A stretch of 64,000 nt of DNA from Bacillus sp. S3 (GTDB lineage Bacteria; Bacillota; Bacilli; Bacillales; Cytobacillaceae): assembly GCF_005154805.1 (NCBI RefSeq), contig NZ_CP039727.1, forward strand, positions 2,973,501 through 3,037,500, in the 5' to 3' direction. Below are positions 34,358-46,759 of this stretch, in pieces; position 1 is the stretch's first letter; every line of letters starts with the position of its first letter. The translations under genes were made by a program, and so were the position numbers. The notes under the pieces are model-generated. The model made no database searches and was not told the origin of the DNA. It saw only the letters and a program-made list of their open reading frames with translations.

Positions 34358-34438
34358 TACCGGTGGTCGGGGTCGAACCGACACTCCAGAGGAACACGAT
34401 TTTGAGTCGTGCGCGTCTGCCAATTCCGCCACACCGGC
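34358..34438 (-). tRNA. tRNA-Leu (CAA)
   Basis: Class II tRNA starting GCCGGTGTGGCGG, with anticodon loop CTCAAAA and a short variable arm. The T arm is GTCGGTTCGACCCCGAC. No CCA is encoded. Last tRNA of the operon. Confidence 0.93.
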
Positions 34439-34480
34439 ATATAATAAATAAAAAAATCCCGTAAATCAGAACAGGATATT

Positions 34481-34554
34481 TGGCAGGGGCAGTAGGAATC
34501 GAACCCACACTGAAGGTTTTGGAGACCTTAGTTCTACCTTTAAACTATGCCCCT
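34481..34554 (-). tRNA. tRNA-Trp (CCA)
   Basis: Cloverleaf beginning AGGGGCATAG, anticodon loop CTCCAAA, discriminator G and encoded CCA. Confidence 0.94.
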
Positions 34555-34558
34555 AAAA

Positions 34559-34643
34559 TGGTGGAGGGGGACGGATTCGAACCGCCGAACCCGGAGGGAG
34601 CGGATTTACAGTCCGCCGCGTTTAGCCACTTCGCTACCCCTCC
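34559..34643 (-). tRNA. tRNA-Tyr (GTA)
   Basis: Class II tRNA starting GGAGGGGTAGCGAAG, anticodon loop CTGTAAA, encoded CCA. Confidence 0.95.
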
Positions 34644-34663
34644 ACATATGGAATTCAGAAAAA

Positions 34664-34756
34664 TGGCGGAGGAAGAGGGATTCGAACCCCCGCGCGGTTT
34701 AACCCGCCTGTCGGTTTTCAAGACCGATCCCTTCAGCCGGACTTGGGTATTCCTCC
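34664..34756 (-). tRNA. tRNA-Ser (TGA)
   Basis: Class II tRNA starting GGAGGAATACCCAAG, anticodon loop CTTGAAA, long variable arm, discriminator G and encoded CCA. Confidence 0.95.
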
Positions 34757-34780
34757 ATTTTTCCCAAAAAAATACTAACT

Positions 34781-34857
34781 TGGTAGCGGCGGAGGGGATC
34801 GAACCCCCGACCTTACGGGTATGAACCGTACGCTCTAGCCAGCTGAGCTACACCGCC
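34781..34857 (-). tRNA. tRNA-Met (CAT), elongator
   Basis: Starts GGCGGTGTAGCTCAGC, anticodon loop TTCATAC, encoded CCA. The paired first acceptor position (G-U) and the absence of the initiator's CGCGGGG start make it the elongator form. Confidence 0.93.
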
Positions 34858-34885
34858 AAAATTGAAAATTTTAAGAAATTGCTGA

Positions 34886-34962
34886 TGGTCGGGAAGACAG
34901 GATTCGAACCTGCGACCCCTTGGTCCCAAACCAAGTGCTCTACCAAGCTGAGCTACTTCCCG
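34886..34962 (-). tRNA. tRNA-Pro (TGG)
   Basis: Starts CGGGAAGTAGCTCAGC, anticodon loop TTTGGGA, encoded CCA. Confidence 0.95.
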
Positions 34963-34973
34963 AAAATAAATAG

Positions 34974-35059
34974 TGCCGAGGACCGGAATCGAACCGGTAC
35001 GGTAGTCACCTACCGCAGGATTTTAAGTCCTGTGCGTCTGCCAGTTCCGCCACCCCGGC
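34974..35059 (-). tRNA. tRNA-Leu (TAA)
   Basis: Class II tRNA starting GCCGGGGTGGCGGAAC, anticodon loop CTTAAAA. CCA is not encoded. Confidence 0.94.
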
Positions 35060-35067
35060 AGAAGAAG

Positions 35068-35139
35068 AGCGGAAGACGGGATTCGAACCCGCGACCCCCA
35101 CCTTGGCAAGGTGGTGTTCTACCACTGAACTACTTCCGC
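35068..35139 (-). tRNA. tRNA-Gly (GCC)
   Basis: Starts GCGGAAGTAGTTCAG, anticodon loop TTGCCAA. CCA is not encoded. Confidence 0.94.
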
Positions 35140-35147
35140 AAAAAAAA

Positions 35148-35232
35148 TGGTGCGGGTGAAGGGAGTCGAACCCCCACGCCTTGCGACGCCAGATCCTAAG
35201 TCTGGTGCGTCTGCCAATTCCGCCACACCCGC
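35148..35232 (-). tRNA. tRNA-Leu (TAG)
   Basis: Class II tRNA starting GCGGGTGTGGCGG, anticodon loop CTTAGGA, encoded CCA. Third distinct leucine isoacceptor in this cluster. Confidence 0.94.
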
Positions 35233-35261
35233 ATTTTGATATTCTAGAAAGACAGAAAAAA

Positions 35262-35337
<76 letters not shown>

Positions 35338-35358
35338 ATTGTTAACATAATAATATTA

Positions 35359-35434
35359 TGGTGGAGGATGACGGGATCGAACCGCCGACCCTCTGCTTGT
35401 AAGGCAGATGCTCTCCCAGCTGAGCTAATCCTCC
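35359..35434 (-). tRNA. tRNA-Val (TAC)
   Basis: Starts GGAGGATTAGCTCAGC, anticodon loop CTTACAA, encoded CCA. First tRNA after 5S rRNA, as in B. subtilis rrnB-like operons. Confidence 0.95.
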
Positions 35435-35444
35435 ATATATAACA

Positions 35445-35561
35445 GCCTGGCAACGTCCTACTCTCACAGGGGCGCATGCCCCAACTACCATTGGCGCTGA
35501 GAAGCTTAACTTCCGTGTTCGGTATGGGAACGGGTGTGACCTTCTCGCCATAGTTACCAGC
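35445..35561 (-). rRNA. 5S ribosomal RNA
   Basis: About 117 bases. The minus strand contains ATGGCGAGAAGGTCACACCC and CATACCGAACACGGAAGTTA, followed by GTGAGAGTAGGACGTTGCC, the standard Bacillus 5S order. Ends pair (CTGG...CCAG). Ends are estimated to within a few bases. Confidence 0.95.
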
Positions 35562-35644
35562 CTATTTATTTGAGGTTTCATTCCCTCAAAACTAGATAAT
35601 GCAGAAGAAGTTTTTTGTAAAAACGAGTTCAACCACTTAAAAAT

Positions 35645-40330
<4,686 letters not shown>

Positions 40331-40486
40331 AGTTGAGTTGATTAGCTCATAAAATAAAACGTTGGCTTAGTTTCTATAGAAGAAACTAATAATTTATTGT
40401 TTGTTGACGTTTTTGTTTGTTTAGTTTTCAAAGAACAATATCAATTTTATTAAAATATTCTGTCTACTAATCTAGCGACATTTATT

Positions 40487-40515
40487 ATCTTAGCATAACG
40501 CTTTAAACTTGTCAA
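40487..40515 (-). promoter_or_regulatory. rRNA promoter P2
   Basis: Minus strand TTGACA, 17-base spacer, TAAGAT. It is the promoter nearest to 16S, about 155 bases before the mature 5' end. Confidence 0.85.
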
Positions 40516-40580
40516 CTTCTAATTGAAATGTTTTCAGCCTCCATTCGGCTAATTTCATTTCCTCAGCAGCGACATTGACT

Positions 40581-40609
40581 ATCATACTATCTAAAGAATC
40601 GTTCGTCAA
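40581..40609 (-). promoter_or_regulatory. rRNA promoter P1
   Basis: Minus strand TTGACG, 17-base spacer, TATGAT, 94 bases upstream of P2. Tandem P1/P2 promoters are the normal Bacillus rRNA arrangement. Confidence 0.82.
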
Positions 40610-40765
40610 CAACTTATTAATAATTTTTTTACATCAATAATTCATTTACGATATCTATAACGTTTTGTCACAAATTATTCTCTGGTCATTCCCAGTTTCA
40701 CCTACTAAACTACATCATATAGAGTGCTTCCATCGAACACATGAAAAATAATGAGGTGCATGAAA

Positions 40766-41587
40766 GTGAAAAAAATAGTTATTCAAACTATTGCAGTAAC
40801 CTTTTTTACAATCCTTATGGCGTATTCCCTAAACACCTTTCTTATTCCGCATCAAGTGTTAACAGGCGGAATTGCAGGGATAGCCATTATCATAAATAAT
40901 TATCTGTCATTAAACACAGGCTGGATCATACTCGCTATTAATCTTCCATTATTTGTTCTTGGCTATTTTTATTTAGGCAGGAAATTCATGTTTTTGACCG
41001 TTTATTCTGTGATCCTCTTGTCTGTGTCAATGAAGTTTATTCCCGTCCATACTTTCAGTGATGACATTTTATTATCAAGCGTTTTTGGCGGAGTGCTCTA
41101 TGGTTTAAGTGTGGGGGCGAATATCCGTGTTGGAGCTTCAGCTGGTGGCGTAGATATAATCAGTCTAATTTTAGCCAAAAAGAAGGATATGTCAGTTGGC
41201 GTTATCATCACCTGTTTAAATTATACAATTGTACTAGTTTCAGCTCTCGTCTTTGGTGTGGATAAGACACTTTATACTCTATTTGCGATATTTGCTTCTG
41301 GAAAGGCAGTTGATACCGTTCATACGAATCACACAAAGCTAACAGTCACCATTGTAACCGAGAAATGGATGGAATTGAGTGAAGCCCTTATTCAATTGCA
41401 TCCACGTGGAATTACGATGACAGATGCTGAAGGTGTTTATTCCCGACATCCTAAAAAAGTGTTAACAACAGTGATTACAAAATATGAGTTAGCCGAAACG
41501 AAAGAAACCATTCAGAAAAATGATCCGGCTGCATTTGTCCATATTACGAGAGCGATCGAAGTGATGGGGAGATTTAGAAGGGATTAA
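40766..41587 (+). CDS. YitT-family membrane protein with DUF2179 C-terminal domain
   Basis: About 273 residues. Five or six membrane segments occupy residues 1-165, containing NTFLIPHQVLTGGIAGIAII and VGASAGGVDIISLI. A cytosolic DUF2179 domain follows (TVTIVTEKWMELSEALIQ, VITKYELAETKETI, AAFVHITRAIEVMGRF). Such proteins are probably transporters or channels; none has a firm substrate. Two starts are possible: ATG at 40760, one base from GAGGTG, or GTG at 40766 at good spacing, which I prefer. It is divergent from the rRNA operon. Confidence 0.88.
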   Translation: MKKIVIQTIAVTFFTILMAYSLNTFLIPHQVLTGGIAGIAIIINNYLSLNTGWIILAINLPLFVLGYFYLGRKFMFLTVYSVILLSVSMKFIPVHTFSDDILLSSVFGGVLYGLSVGANIRVGASAGGVDIISLILAKKKDMSVGVIITCLNYTIVLVSALVFGVDKTLYTLFAIFASGKAVDTVHTNHTKLTVTIVTEKWMELSEALIQLHPRGITMTDAEGVYSRHPKKVLTTVITKYELAETKETIQKNDPAAFVHITRAIEVMGRFRRD

Positions 41588-41659
41588 AATAATGTTTAGA
41601 ACCATTTTTTCTAGGTAAAAATACTTTAGTAAAACAATAATGAAGGAGATGCTGCTATA

Positions 41660-41791
41660 GTGAGTTTGTATTCGCAAAAAAAAGAAGATGATTTAGTGCC
41701 TCCCGTTGACCAAGAACAAATCGAAAATTCCAATCAACAGGAGAAATTACCGGAGTTCGATGAATACGGTACCGCCCTAAATGACATTTAA
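41660..41791 (+). CDS. Small acidic peptide (43 aa), probable gene
   Basis: A GTG at 41660 lies 11 bases after GAAGGAGATG and opens 43 codons: SLYSQKKEDDLVPPVDQEQI near the start and FDEYGTALNDI at the end. The strong ribosome site and direct terminator downstream favour a real small gene. It is 72 bases after the YitT gene and may be co-transcribed. I do not recognise the family. Confidence 0.55.
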   Translation: MSLYSQKKEDDLVPPVDQEQIENSNQQEKLPEFDEYGTALNDI

Positions 41792-41798
41792 TCATACT

Positions 41799-41850
41799 TA
41801 AAAAACCCTCAGCAATAAGAGAATCGTTTCTTATTGCTGAGGGTTTTTTC
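41799..41850. terminator. Bidirectional terminator
   Basis: A very long stem, AAAACCCTCAGCAATAAGA pairing with TCTTATTGCTGAGGGTTTT, between convergent genes. Either strand ends in a T-run. Confidence 0.92.
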
Positions 41851-41851
41851 C

Positions 41852-42622
41852 TTACCTTTTCATCGCCTTTAAAACAACGGCTTCTCCTTGGAAGGATATT
41901 ATTTGCCCTTCCTCGATTACTACTCTGAATTTAGCTTTTATTTCTTCCGATGCACCTTTCATGTACTGTGCCAATTTTTCCTTCTCAGTTATCGTGATCT
42001 TCATCCGATTACACCAAGGTTCGAAATGGAAGGTCTTCTCAAATCGATGCCATTCTATTATTTCAAAACCTGCCAATTCTAGCAGGCGGAGCCACTCACT
42101 CTTCTTCCACGCCCGAAAATGACTATAATCCCGCCATTTTTCAATAGTATTATAAAATTGATCGAATTCATCGTCTTCAGGAACGACATTATCATCAAGT
42201 AATAATTGCCCATCTGTTTTAAGAACACGATAGACTTCGCTAATAAATTGATTAATATTTGGAAAATGGTGCGGCGCAATCCGGCATGCCACTATATCAA
42301 ATGCTTCATCAGGGAACGGAAGGTTCTCGGCATCCCCCTGAACAAAGTCTACATTCTGATGACCATTCCCTTTGATAAATTTTTCGGCAGCAAGTAACAT
42401 TTCAGGTGTCAAATCCACTGCGGTTACCTTTTTTACATAAGGAGCAAATGCGTTTGCAGTGTGCCCTCCCCCTGTTGCCACATCCAGCAATTTCTCTTCA
42501 CCGTTTATTGATGACATTTCCAATAGCTTTAGCAAGTCTTTTCCATCTTTATGGATAGTGCTGTTTACATAGGATTCCGCACTTTTTCCAAATTGCTTCT
42601 GAACGTCCTTTTTAAGATCCAT
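41852..42622 (-). CDS. Class I SAM-dependent methyltransferase (UbiE-like)
   Basis: 256 residues. Motif I is LLDVATGGGHTANAF (residues about 45-59), motif II is KKVTAVDLTPEMLLAAEKF, and post-motifs include DFVQGDAENLPFPDEAFDIV with VYRVLKTDGQLLLDD. It resembles the UbiE/YcgJ group of small-molecule methyltransferases. A substrate cannot be given. It is monocistronic, with a bidirectional terminator at its 3' end. Confidence 0.87.
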   Translation of the reverse strand: MDLKKDVQKQFGKSAESYVNSTIHKDGKDLLKLLEMSSINGEEKLLDVATGGGHTANAFAPYVKKVTAVDLTPEMLLAAEKFIKGNGHQNVDFVQGDAENLPFPDEAFDIVACRIAPHHFPNINQFISEVYRVLKTDGQLLLDDNVVPEDDEFDQFYNTIEKWRDYSHFRAWKKSEWLRLLELAGFEIIEWHRFEKTFHFEPWCNRMKITITEKEKLAQYMKGASEEIKAKFRVVIEEGQIISFQGEAVVLKAMKR

Positions 42623-42731
42623 ATTTCATCCCTCCGAAATTCACTTTATATCCTCACTTTAAACGAGGAGTCATATAAAGAAAATGACGGGTATTTTATG
42701 ATGTTTGATAAGAAAAAGTTATCGATTACGA

Positions 42732-43484
42732 TTATTGAAGTTCTAGGACGATTGGACAATGATCACTGCCCATTACATTACAATGAATGTCCGCATTCTT
42801 TATGCGCTCCCGCAACGATTCCGATACGATAAAGTAATCAATCCGCCAGCCAATATTCCTTTCGCGGACCTTCATCATGTAGGACCACCATGTGTAGGCA
42901 CCCTCCTGATTCGGATAAAAATGACGATAGCTATCAACAAAGCCGGCTTTCAGTAGGTCAGTCATTTTACCCCGTTCTTCTACCGTAAATCCGGAGTTTC
43001 CTACATTGGACTTTGGATTACGCAAATCAATCTCTCGATGGGCAACATTCAAATCTCCGCAAAGAACAACAGATTTTTGTTCATTTAGCGCTTTCAAGTG
43101 CTCAAGCATACGATCCTCCCAATCGAGTCGATAACTAATTCTTGCTAAGTCCCTTTGTGAATTTGGCGTATACACGTTGACCAAGAAAAAGTCACTGAAC
43201 TCTAAGGTAAGGATTCGTCCTTCCTCTTCGCTTTCATCTGTCCCAACACCATATTTTACGGAGAGCGGCTCGTTTTTAGTAAACACCGCAGTACCGGAAT
43301 AGCCCTTCTTCATCGCATAGTTCCAGTATTGGTAATAACCGTCTAGCTCGAGGCTGATTTGCCCCTCTTGTAATTTCGTTTCCTGCACACAGAAAATATC
43401 GGCATCCACTTCCTGAAAATAATCTAAAAATCCTTTTTTCACACAGGCCCTAAGACCATTAACATTCCAAGAAACTAATTTCAT
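42732..43484 (-). CDS. exoA: Exodeoxyribonuclease III / AP endonuclease ExoA
   Basis: 250 residues of the EEP nuclease family. Motifs are MKLVSWNVNGLRA, FCVQETKLQ (catalytic Glu), VNVYTPNSQRDLARISYRLD, VLCGDLNVAHREIDLRNPK, and the terminal GSDHCPIVLEL with catalytic Asp-His. It cuts DNA at abasic sites in base excision repair and spore outgrowth. Length equals B. subtilis ExoA (252). Confidence 0.96.
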   Translation of the reverse strand: MKLVSWNVNGLRACVKKGFLDYFQEVDADIFCVQETKLQEGQISLELDGYYQYWNYAMKKGYSGTAVFTKNEPLSVKYGVGTDESEEEGRILTLEFSDFFLVNVYTPNSQRDLARISYRLDWEDRMLEHLKALNEQKSVVLCGDLNVAHREIDLRNPKSNVGNSGFTVEERGKMTDLLKAGFVDSYRHFYPNQEGAYTWWSYMMKVRERNIGWRIDYFIVSESLRERIKNADIHCNVMGSDHCPIVLELQ

Positions 43485-43574
43485 TTTTACCGTTCCTTCT
43501 CCCTCGCTTATTTGTATTTAGATAGGAGATATCATACCAGTTAAGAGTGGATAGGGAAAGAAATCCGTTTTCAA

Positions 43575-43603
43575 TAAAAAAGACAGCCACAGCTGCCTTT
43601 TTT
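43575..43603 (-). terminator. Terminator of the deacetylase pseudogene
   Basis: AAAAGGCAGC-TGTG-GCTGTCTTTT with one G-T pair, followed by TTTATT on the minus strand. Confidence 0.75.
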
Positions 43604-44388
43604 CAAGGGACCAATTGTTTTTCAATTAATGTTTCATTAAACAGCTTTGAAGCTGGAACAATTTTTATATTTCGTTTTTGAAATTCATCCATTGAATGAA
43701 AAATACCTAGAGAACAAACTTTTCCGGTTACACCGACATGGCCAATGGCAATGCCTTGACCATTGAATTCTGTTACTTTAGCCAGTCTCAACATTTGTTT
43801 TCTAACAAAGGATGAGGAGGAGATGTCATCAAGAAACACGTCTCTTTGGAGCAGTGGTACACCTAGTTCCCTTGCTACTTTAGGAAATTTAGTTTCCGGG
43901 CTTGTCCTGCTATCGATAATATAAAAGTTTTTCTCCTTAGCAACTTCTACGATGATCCGGACAATTTTCTCATCTTCTACTGCCTTTGATCCCATATGAT
44001 TATTAATCCCTACTGCGTAAGGCACACTGTTTATCGCTTTCTTAACTCGATCCCTAATTTCTTCCGGCGAAAGATCAACCGTTATCGGCTTTGGACCGAG
44101 CCAAGATTTTTTGCCTCATTTGGGCTCCATAGGTAGATGCACCATGACTTCGAATCCATTTTTATGCGCCCATTCCGCATGCGCTTTAGAGTTTTCTGTA
44201 AAAGGCATAACAGCAGCCGTAATCGGAATATCCCCTTCTAAGAAATCGCGAACCCCGCCGGTACCGCCGCCAAAATCATCAATAATAATAGCCGCCTTTA
44301 GTTGTTTTGTATCCTTTTGATTTTCTATAGCATTAATATGATGTGGAACTAACAGAAGTGGGATAAGGAGCAGAGCAAACTTTTTCAT
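43603..44388 (-). pseudogene. Divergent polysaccharide deacetylase (YibQ type), interrupted by TGA
   Basis: Reading through TGA at 44116-44118 gives about 261 codons. It starts with a signal peptide ([19 protein letters not shown]), then the family motifs [26 protein letters not shown] and [20 protein letters not shown]. The stop follows MEPK. The frame continues GKKSWLGPKPITVDL, GINNHMGSKAVED, FYIIDSRTSPETK and a GIAIGHVG segment, all part of the divergent deacetylase fold. The codon is best explained as Arg CGA to TGA. The 5' fragment alone is too short to be active. The start at 44386-44388 is backed by GGGGGTC. Sequencing error is the alternative. Confidence 0.85.
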
Positions 44389-44455
44389 AATTATGACCCC
44401 CAATTGTGAAATTTGAGGTTAATTTGCCCTTGAAAAATCTTTACAATTCTTAAAA

Positions 44456-44486
44456 AGAAAAAAAGAGAGAGCTAAAAGCCCTCTCG
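44456..44486 (-). terminator. Terminator of ppiB
   Basis: GAGAGGGC-TTTTA-GCTCTCTC hairpin with a T-rich tail on the minus strand. Confidence 0.8.
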
Positions 44487-44492
44487 CATAAC

Positions 44493-44933
44493 TTATTCTA
44501 CATCAAATACTTTAACTTCAACCATTTTGTCGCCGTTTTTCATTGCTTTTGCTGCTTCTAATCCAGATGTTACCTGGCCAAAAACTGTGTGAACACCATT
44601 TAAGTGTGGCTGTGATTCATGAACGATGAAGAATTGGCTGCCGCCGGTGTTTCTTCCAGCATGTGCCATTGATAATGATCCAGGTACATGCTTATGGGGA
44701 TTTCCTTCTGTTTCACAATTGATAGTGTAGCCAGGTCCACCCATCCCTGTTCCAGTCGGGTCGCCCCCCTGTGAAACAAAACCTGGAATAACGCGGTGGA
44801 AAATAACCCCATTGTAAAAGCCTTCATTTGCTAACTTTTCAAAATTCGATACTGTTCCTGGCGCTTCGTTTGCAAACAAATCAAACTCAATTTTTTCGCC
44901 GTTTTCCATCAATATGTATCCTTTTTTAGCCAT
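44493..44933 (-). CDS. ppiB: Peptidyl-prolyl cis-trans isomerase B (cyclophilin)
   Basis: 146 residues, cytosolic. Cyclophilin motifs are [19 protein letters not shown] (catalytic Arg), [19 protein letters not shown] and [15 protein letters not shown]. It speeds proline isomerisation during folding. The ATG at 44931-44933 follows AAGGAG at nine bases. A longer frame to 45005 has no ribosome site. It is monocistronic. Confidence 0.95.
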   Translation of the reverse strand: MAKKGYILMENGEKIEFDLFANEAPGTVSNFEKLANEGFYNGVIFHRVIPGFVSQGGDPTGTGMGGPGYTINCETEGNPHKHVPGSLSMAHAGRNTGGSQFFIVHESQPHLNGVHTVFGQVTSGLEAAKAMKNGDKMVEVKVFDVE

Positions 44934-45025
44934 TATTAAACACTCCTTTATGTGAAAATCATTATTATCATACACTTTTCGCCAAAGAAAAGAAAGTTTT
45001 GTCATTTAATATTTCCACCACCGAT

Positions 45026-45056
45026 TCATATTTTTACGATGGATGTGGTAAAATAA
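45026..45056 (+). promoter_or_regulatory. Sigma-F/sigma-G-like promoter ahead of the candidate small RNA
   Basis: TCATA, 16-base spacer, GGTAAAATAA. This fits the forespore sigma-F pattern (GYwTA ... GGnrAnAnTw) at all but two positions. It can also be read as an extended -10 sigma-A promoter (TGGTAAAAT) with a poor -35. Confidence 0.45.
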
Positions 45057-45057
45057 A

Positions 45058-45178
45058 GAAACCCCTTCCGAACATTCGCTTGTTGCGGGACACTTAACCA
45101 CTGTACGGACGGAAGGGGCTTCTGCTGCCACTAATGTTGGCAGCACAAAAAGCCGGGACACCTATCTCGGCTTTTTGT
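45058..45178 (+). ncRNA. Candidate small structured RNA (possibly CsfG-like)
   Basis: Three consecutive hairpins fill this 120-base gap: CCCCTTCCG (45062-45070) with CGGAAGGGG (45110-45118); TGCTGCC with GGCAGCA (about 45123-45145); and AAAAGCCG with CGGCTTTT, a terminator with T-run. The decamer CGGGACACYT occurs twice, at 45086 in the first loop and 45154 in the terminator hairpin. Together with a forespore-like promoter this suggests a sporulation small RNA; size, layout and promoter recall CsfG, but I cannot confirm homology. On the minus strand the last hairpin also ends the CBO0543 gene. An alternative is a simple stack of terminators. Confidence 0.5.
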
Positions 45179-45179
45179 T

Positions 45180-45623
45180 TTACCTATTCCATTTTGCCGT
45201 CCATTCAAAAAACAAAGTGATAATCGATAAGAACAGCAAATACCCGAAAAACGTATACAGGTGCTGCCAGCCATCGATATGAACATACCAGCCAAATGCC
45301 TCCGCTAATTTTTCAAAGATTGACATCAACAGGCTGACAAAAAGTATTATACCTGCTTTTCCCCATTTATTTACCTGTGAAAGACACCGGACGAAAATGA
45401 GCACAAGAATGGGGAGCCCCACTAATGTAAATGCGATATTAATCGAGAAAATTTCCGGTAATGGCCGGATCGGAAACTGATAAATTGATTTCCCGACAAA
45501 ATATAAATCTAAATATGTTCCAAGCAGGGAACCGAGCAGCATGCAGGCAAGTTCCCTATAAGGTAATCGCCTTTTTTGCAAGGGTTGCAAGCTCGAGCCG
45601 TTCAAGTGTTTTGCAGTATTCAT
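45180..45623 (-). CDS. CBO0543-family membrane protein
   Basis: About 147 residues with four membrane segments. Family signature near the front: GSLLGTYLDLYFVGKSIYQF then PLPEIFSINIAFTLVG. Function unknown; members are found in spore formers. The start is uncertain. An ATG at 45621-45623 has an excellent GGGGAG site but lies 68 bases inside the upstream gene. An ATG at 45540-45542 lies just after that gene's stop, with AGGGAAC upstream. It is in the same direction as the DUF2515 gene and probably co-transcribed. Confidence 0.72.
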   Translation of the reverse strand: MNTAKHLNGSSLQPLQKRRLPYRELACMLLGSLLGTYLDLYFVGKSIYQFPIRPLPEIFSINIAFTLVGLPILVLIFVRCLSQVNKWGKAGIILFVSLLMSIFEKLAEAFGWYVHIDGWQHLYTFFGYLLFLSIITLFFEWTAKWNR

Positions 45624-46650
45624 TATTAATCTCCCCATTAATTATTTCTTCGTTATCTATTAAATAATCGACTACTCTCCAATCCTTAAACCAATCCCCT
45701 TTTTCCGCTTCTTCCTGCCTGACATTTTTCCAGGAGTTTTCTAATGTTGGACTATAAATCTTCCTTGCCCCAGACATTAGCTGGCAGGATTTTAAACGTA
45801 GCTGATAAGGAAAACCTGGAATCCCTTCATTAACACTATTAAAAATATGAGGCCAATAATCCTTTCTAGATCCTGTGTGAGGATGGCCTTTTGCCCATTC
45901 AACTACCTGTTCATGAATGTTCTTGTTTTTAAATAGTATGGCATACAGCCTTTTTCCAAGCATAATCCGCTCGTTTAGTGATTCAAACTGGTGAAGTGTT
46001 TGTCCCACTAAGTTCTTTATTCCGTATGGAAAAAGAATATGGTTGAAAGAAAGCCAATCCTGCAGCAAAAATTCAAATTTGTTAATGACCTCATTTTGAT
46101 ATTGCTTGTTATTTACCACTCTTTCTTCAAGATAGCTTTGTTCATTAATAACCATGGCAATCGTATGAATATAGGTGTCCTGATTTTGCCAAAACTGGCT
46201 CCAAATTGTTTCCATAAACGTGGAAATATTTAAATAAGAAAATAAATGAAACAATGGTTTTCTTTGCTTGAGGCTCTCCTCATACAGCAAAAATTGCGGA
46301 TAGACGTCTTGGAATATAAGCCAGTTACCCCGCTCTAAAAAATTGAAAAATAGATTTCGCTCTTTTTTTGCCATTAATCGAGTCAGAAATTCACCTTTAA
46401 GATCGGTCATGTTCCAGCCGCCATTTCTCGATACCATATGACCTAGAAATGCCCATTGGATTTCCGGGTACCTTAGGTAAAAATCAAGATAGGCCTTTGT
46501 TCTAGTGATATTGTTAAGATTGTGCTGCTCTGTAATGTGATTTATCCTTTGTAAAATAATTTCTTCACCCTTCGTGATTGGGGAGGCTGATGGTGCAAGT
46601 TTGTTCTTTTTCTTCAATTCTTCTGTGATACTTTGGAGCGGTGTTTTCAC
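45556..46650 (-). CDS. DUF2515 family protein (YppC-like)
   Basis: 364 residues, no signal peptide. Family-like segments are EEIILQRINHITEQHNLNNI with TRTKAYLDFYLRYPEIQWAF, LGHMVSRNGGWNMTDLKG, and WKNVRQEEAEKGDWFKDWRV near the end. B. subtilis YppC is the reference; no biochemical role is known. The GTG start at 46650 has only a weak site (GGAACCGA). It is divergent from sqhC and overlaps the CBO0543 gene at its 3' end. Confidence 0.8.
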   Translation of the reverse strand: MKTPLQSITEELKKKNKLAPSASPITKGEEIILQRINHITEQHNLNNITRTKAYLDFYLRYPEIQWAFLGHMVSRNGGWNMTDLKGEFLTRLMAKKERNLFFNFLERGNWLIFQDVYPQFLLYEESLKQRKPLFHLFSYLNISTFMETIWSQFWQNQDTYIHTIAMVINEQSYLEERVVNNKQYQNEVINKFEFLLQDWLSFNHILFPYGIKNLVGQTLHQFESLNERIMLGKRLYAILFKNKNIHEQVVEWAKGHPHTGSRKDYWPHIFNSVNEGIPGFPYQLRLKSCQLMSGARKIYSPTLENSWKNVRQEEAEKGDWFKDWRVVDYLIDNEEIINGEINNEYCKTLERLELATLAKKAITL

Positions 46651-46759
46651 TCGGTTCCGCTTAAAAAAAATAGCACATTACCTCCCTTACGAATTCTCCT
46701 GCCATAAAGAGAATATGTATAGATGAGACAACAAATTGGGAGAGGAATGAGGAGTTCGT

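Noticed and set aside
34480..35200. Plus-strand open frames across the tRNA genes
   Set aside because: They are antisense to clear tRNAs and have no ribosome sites.
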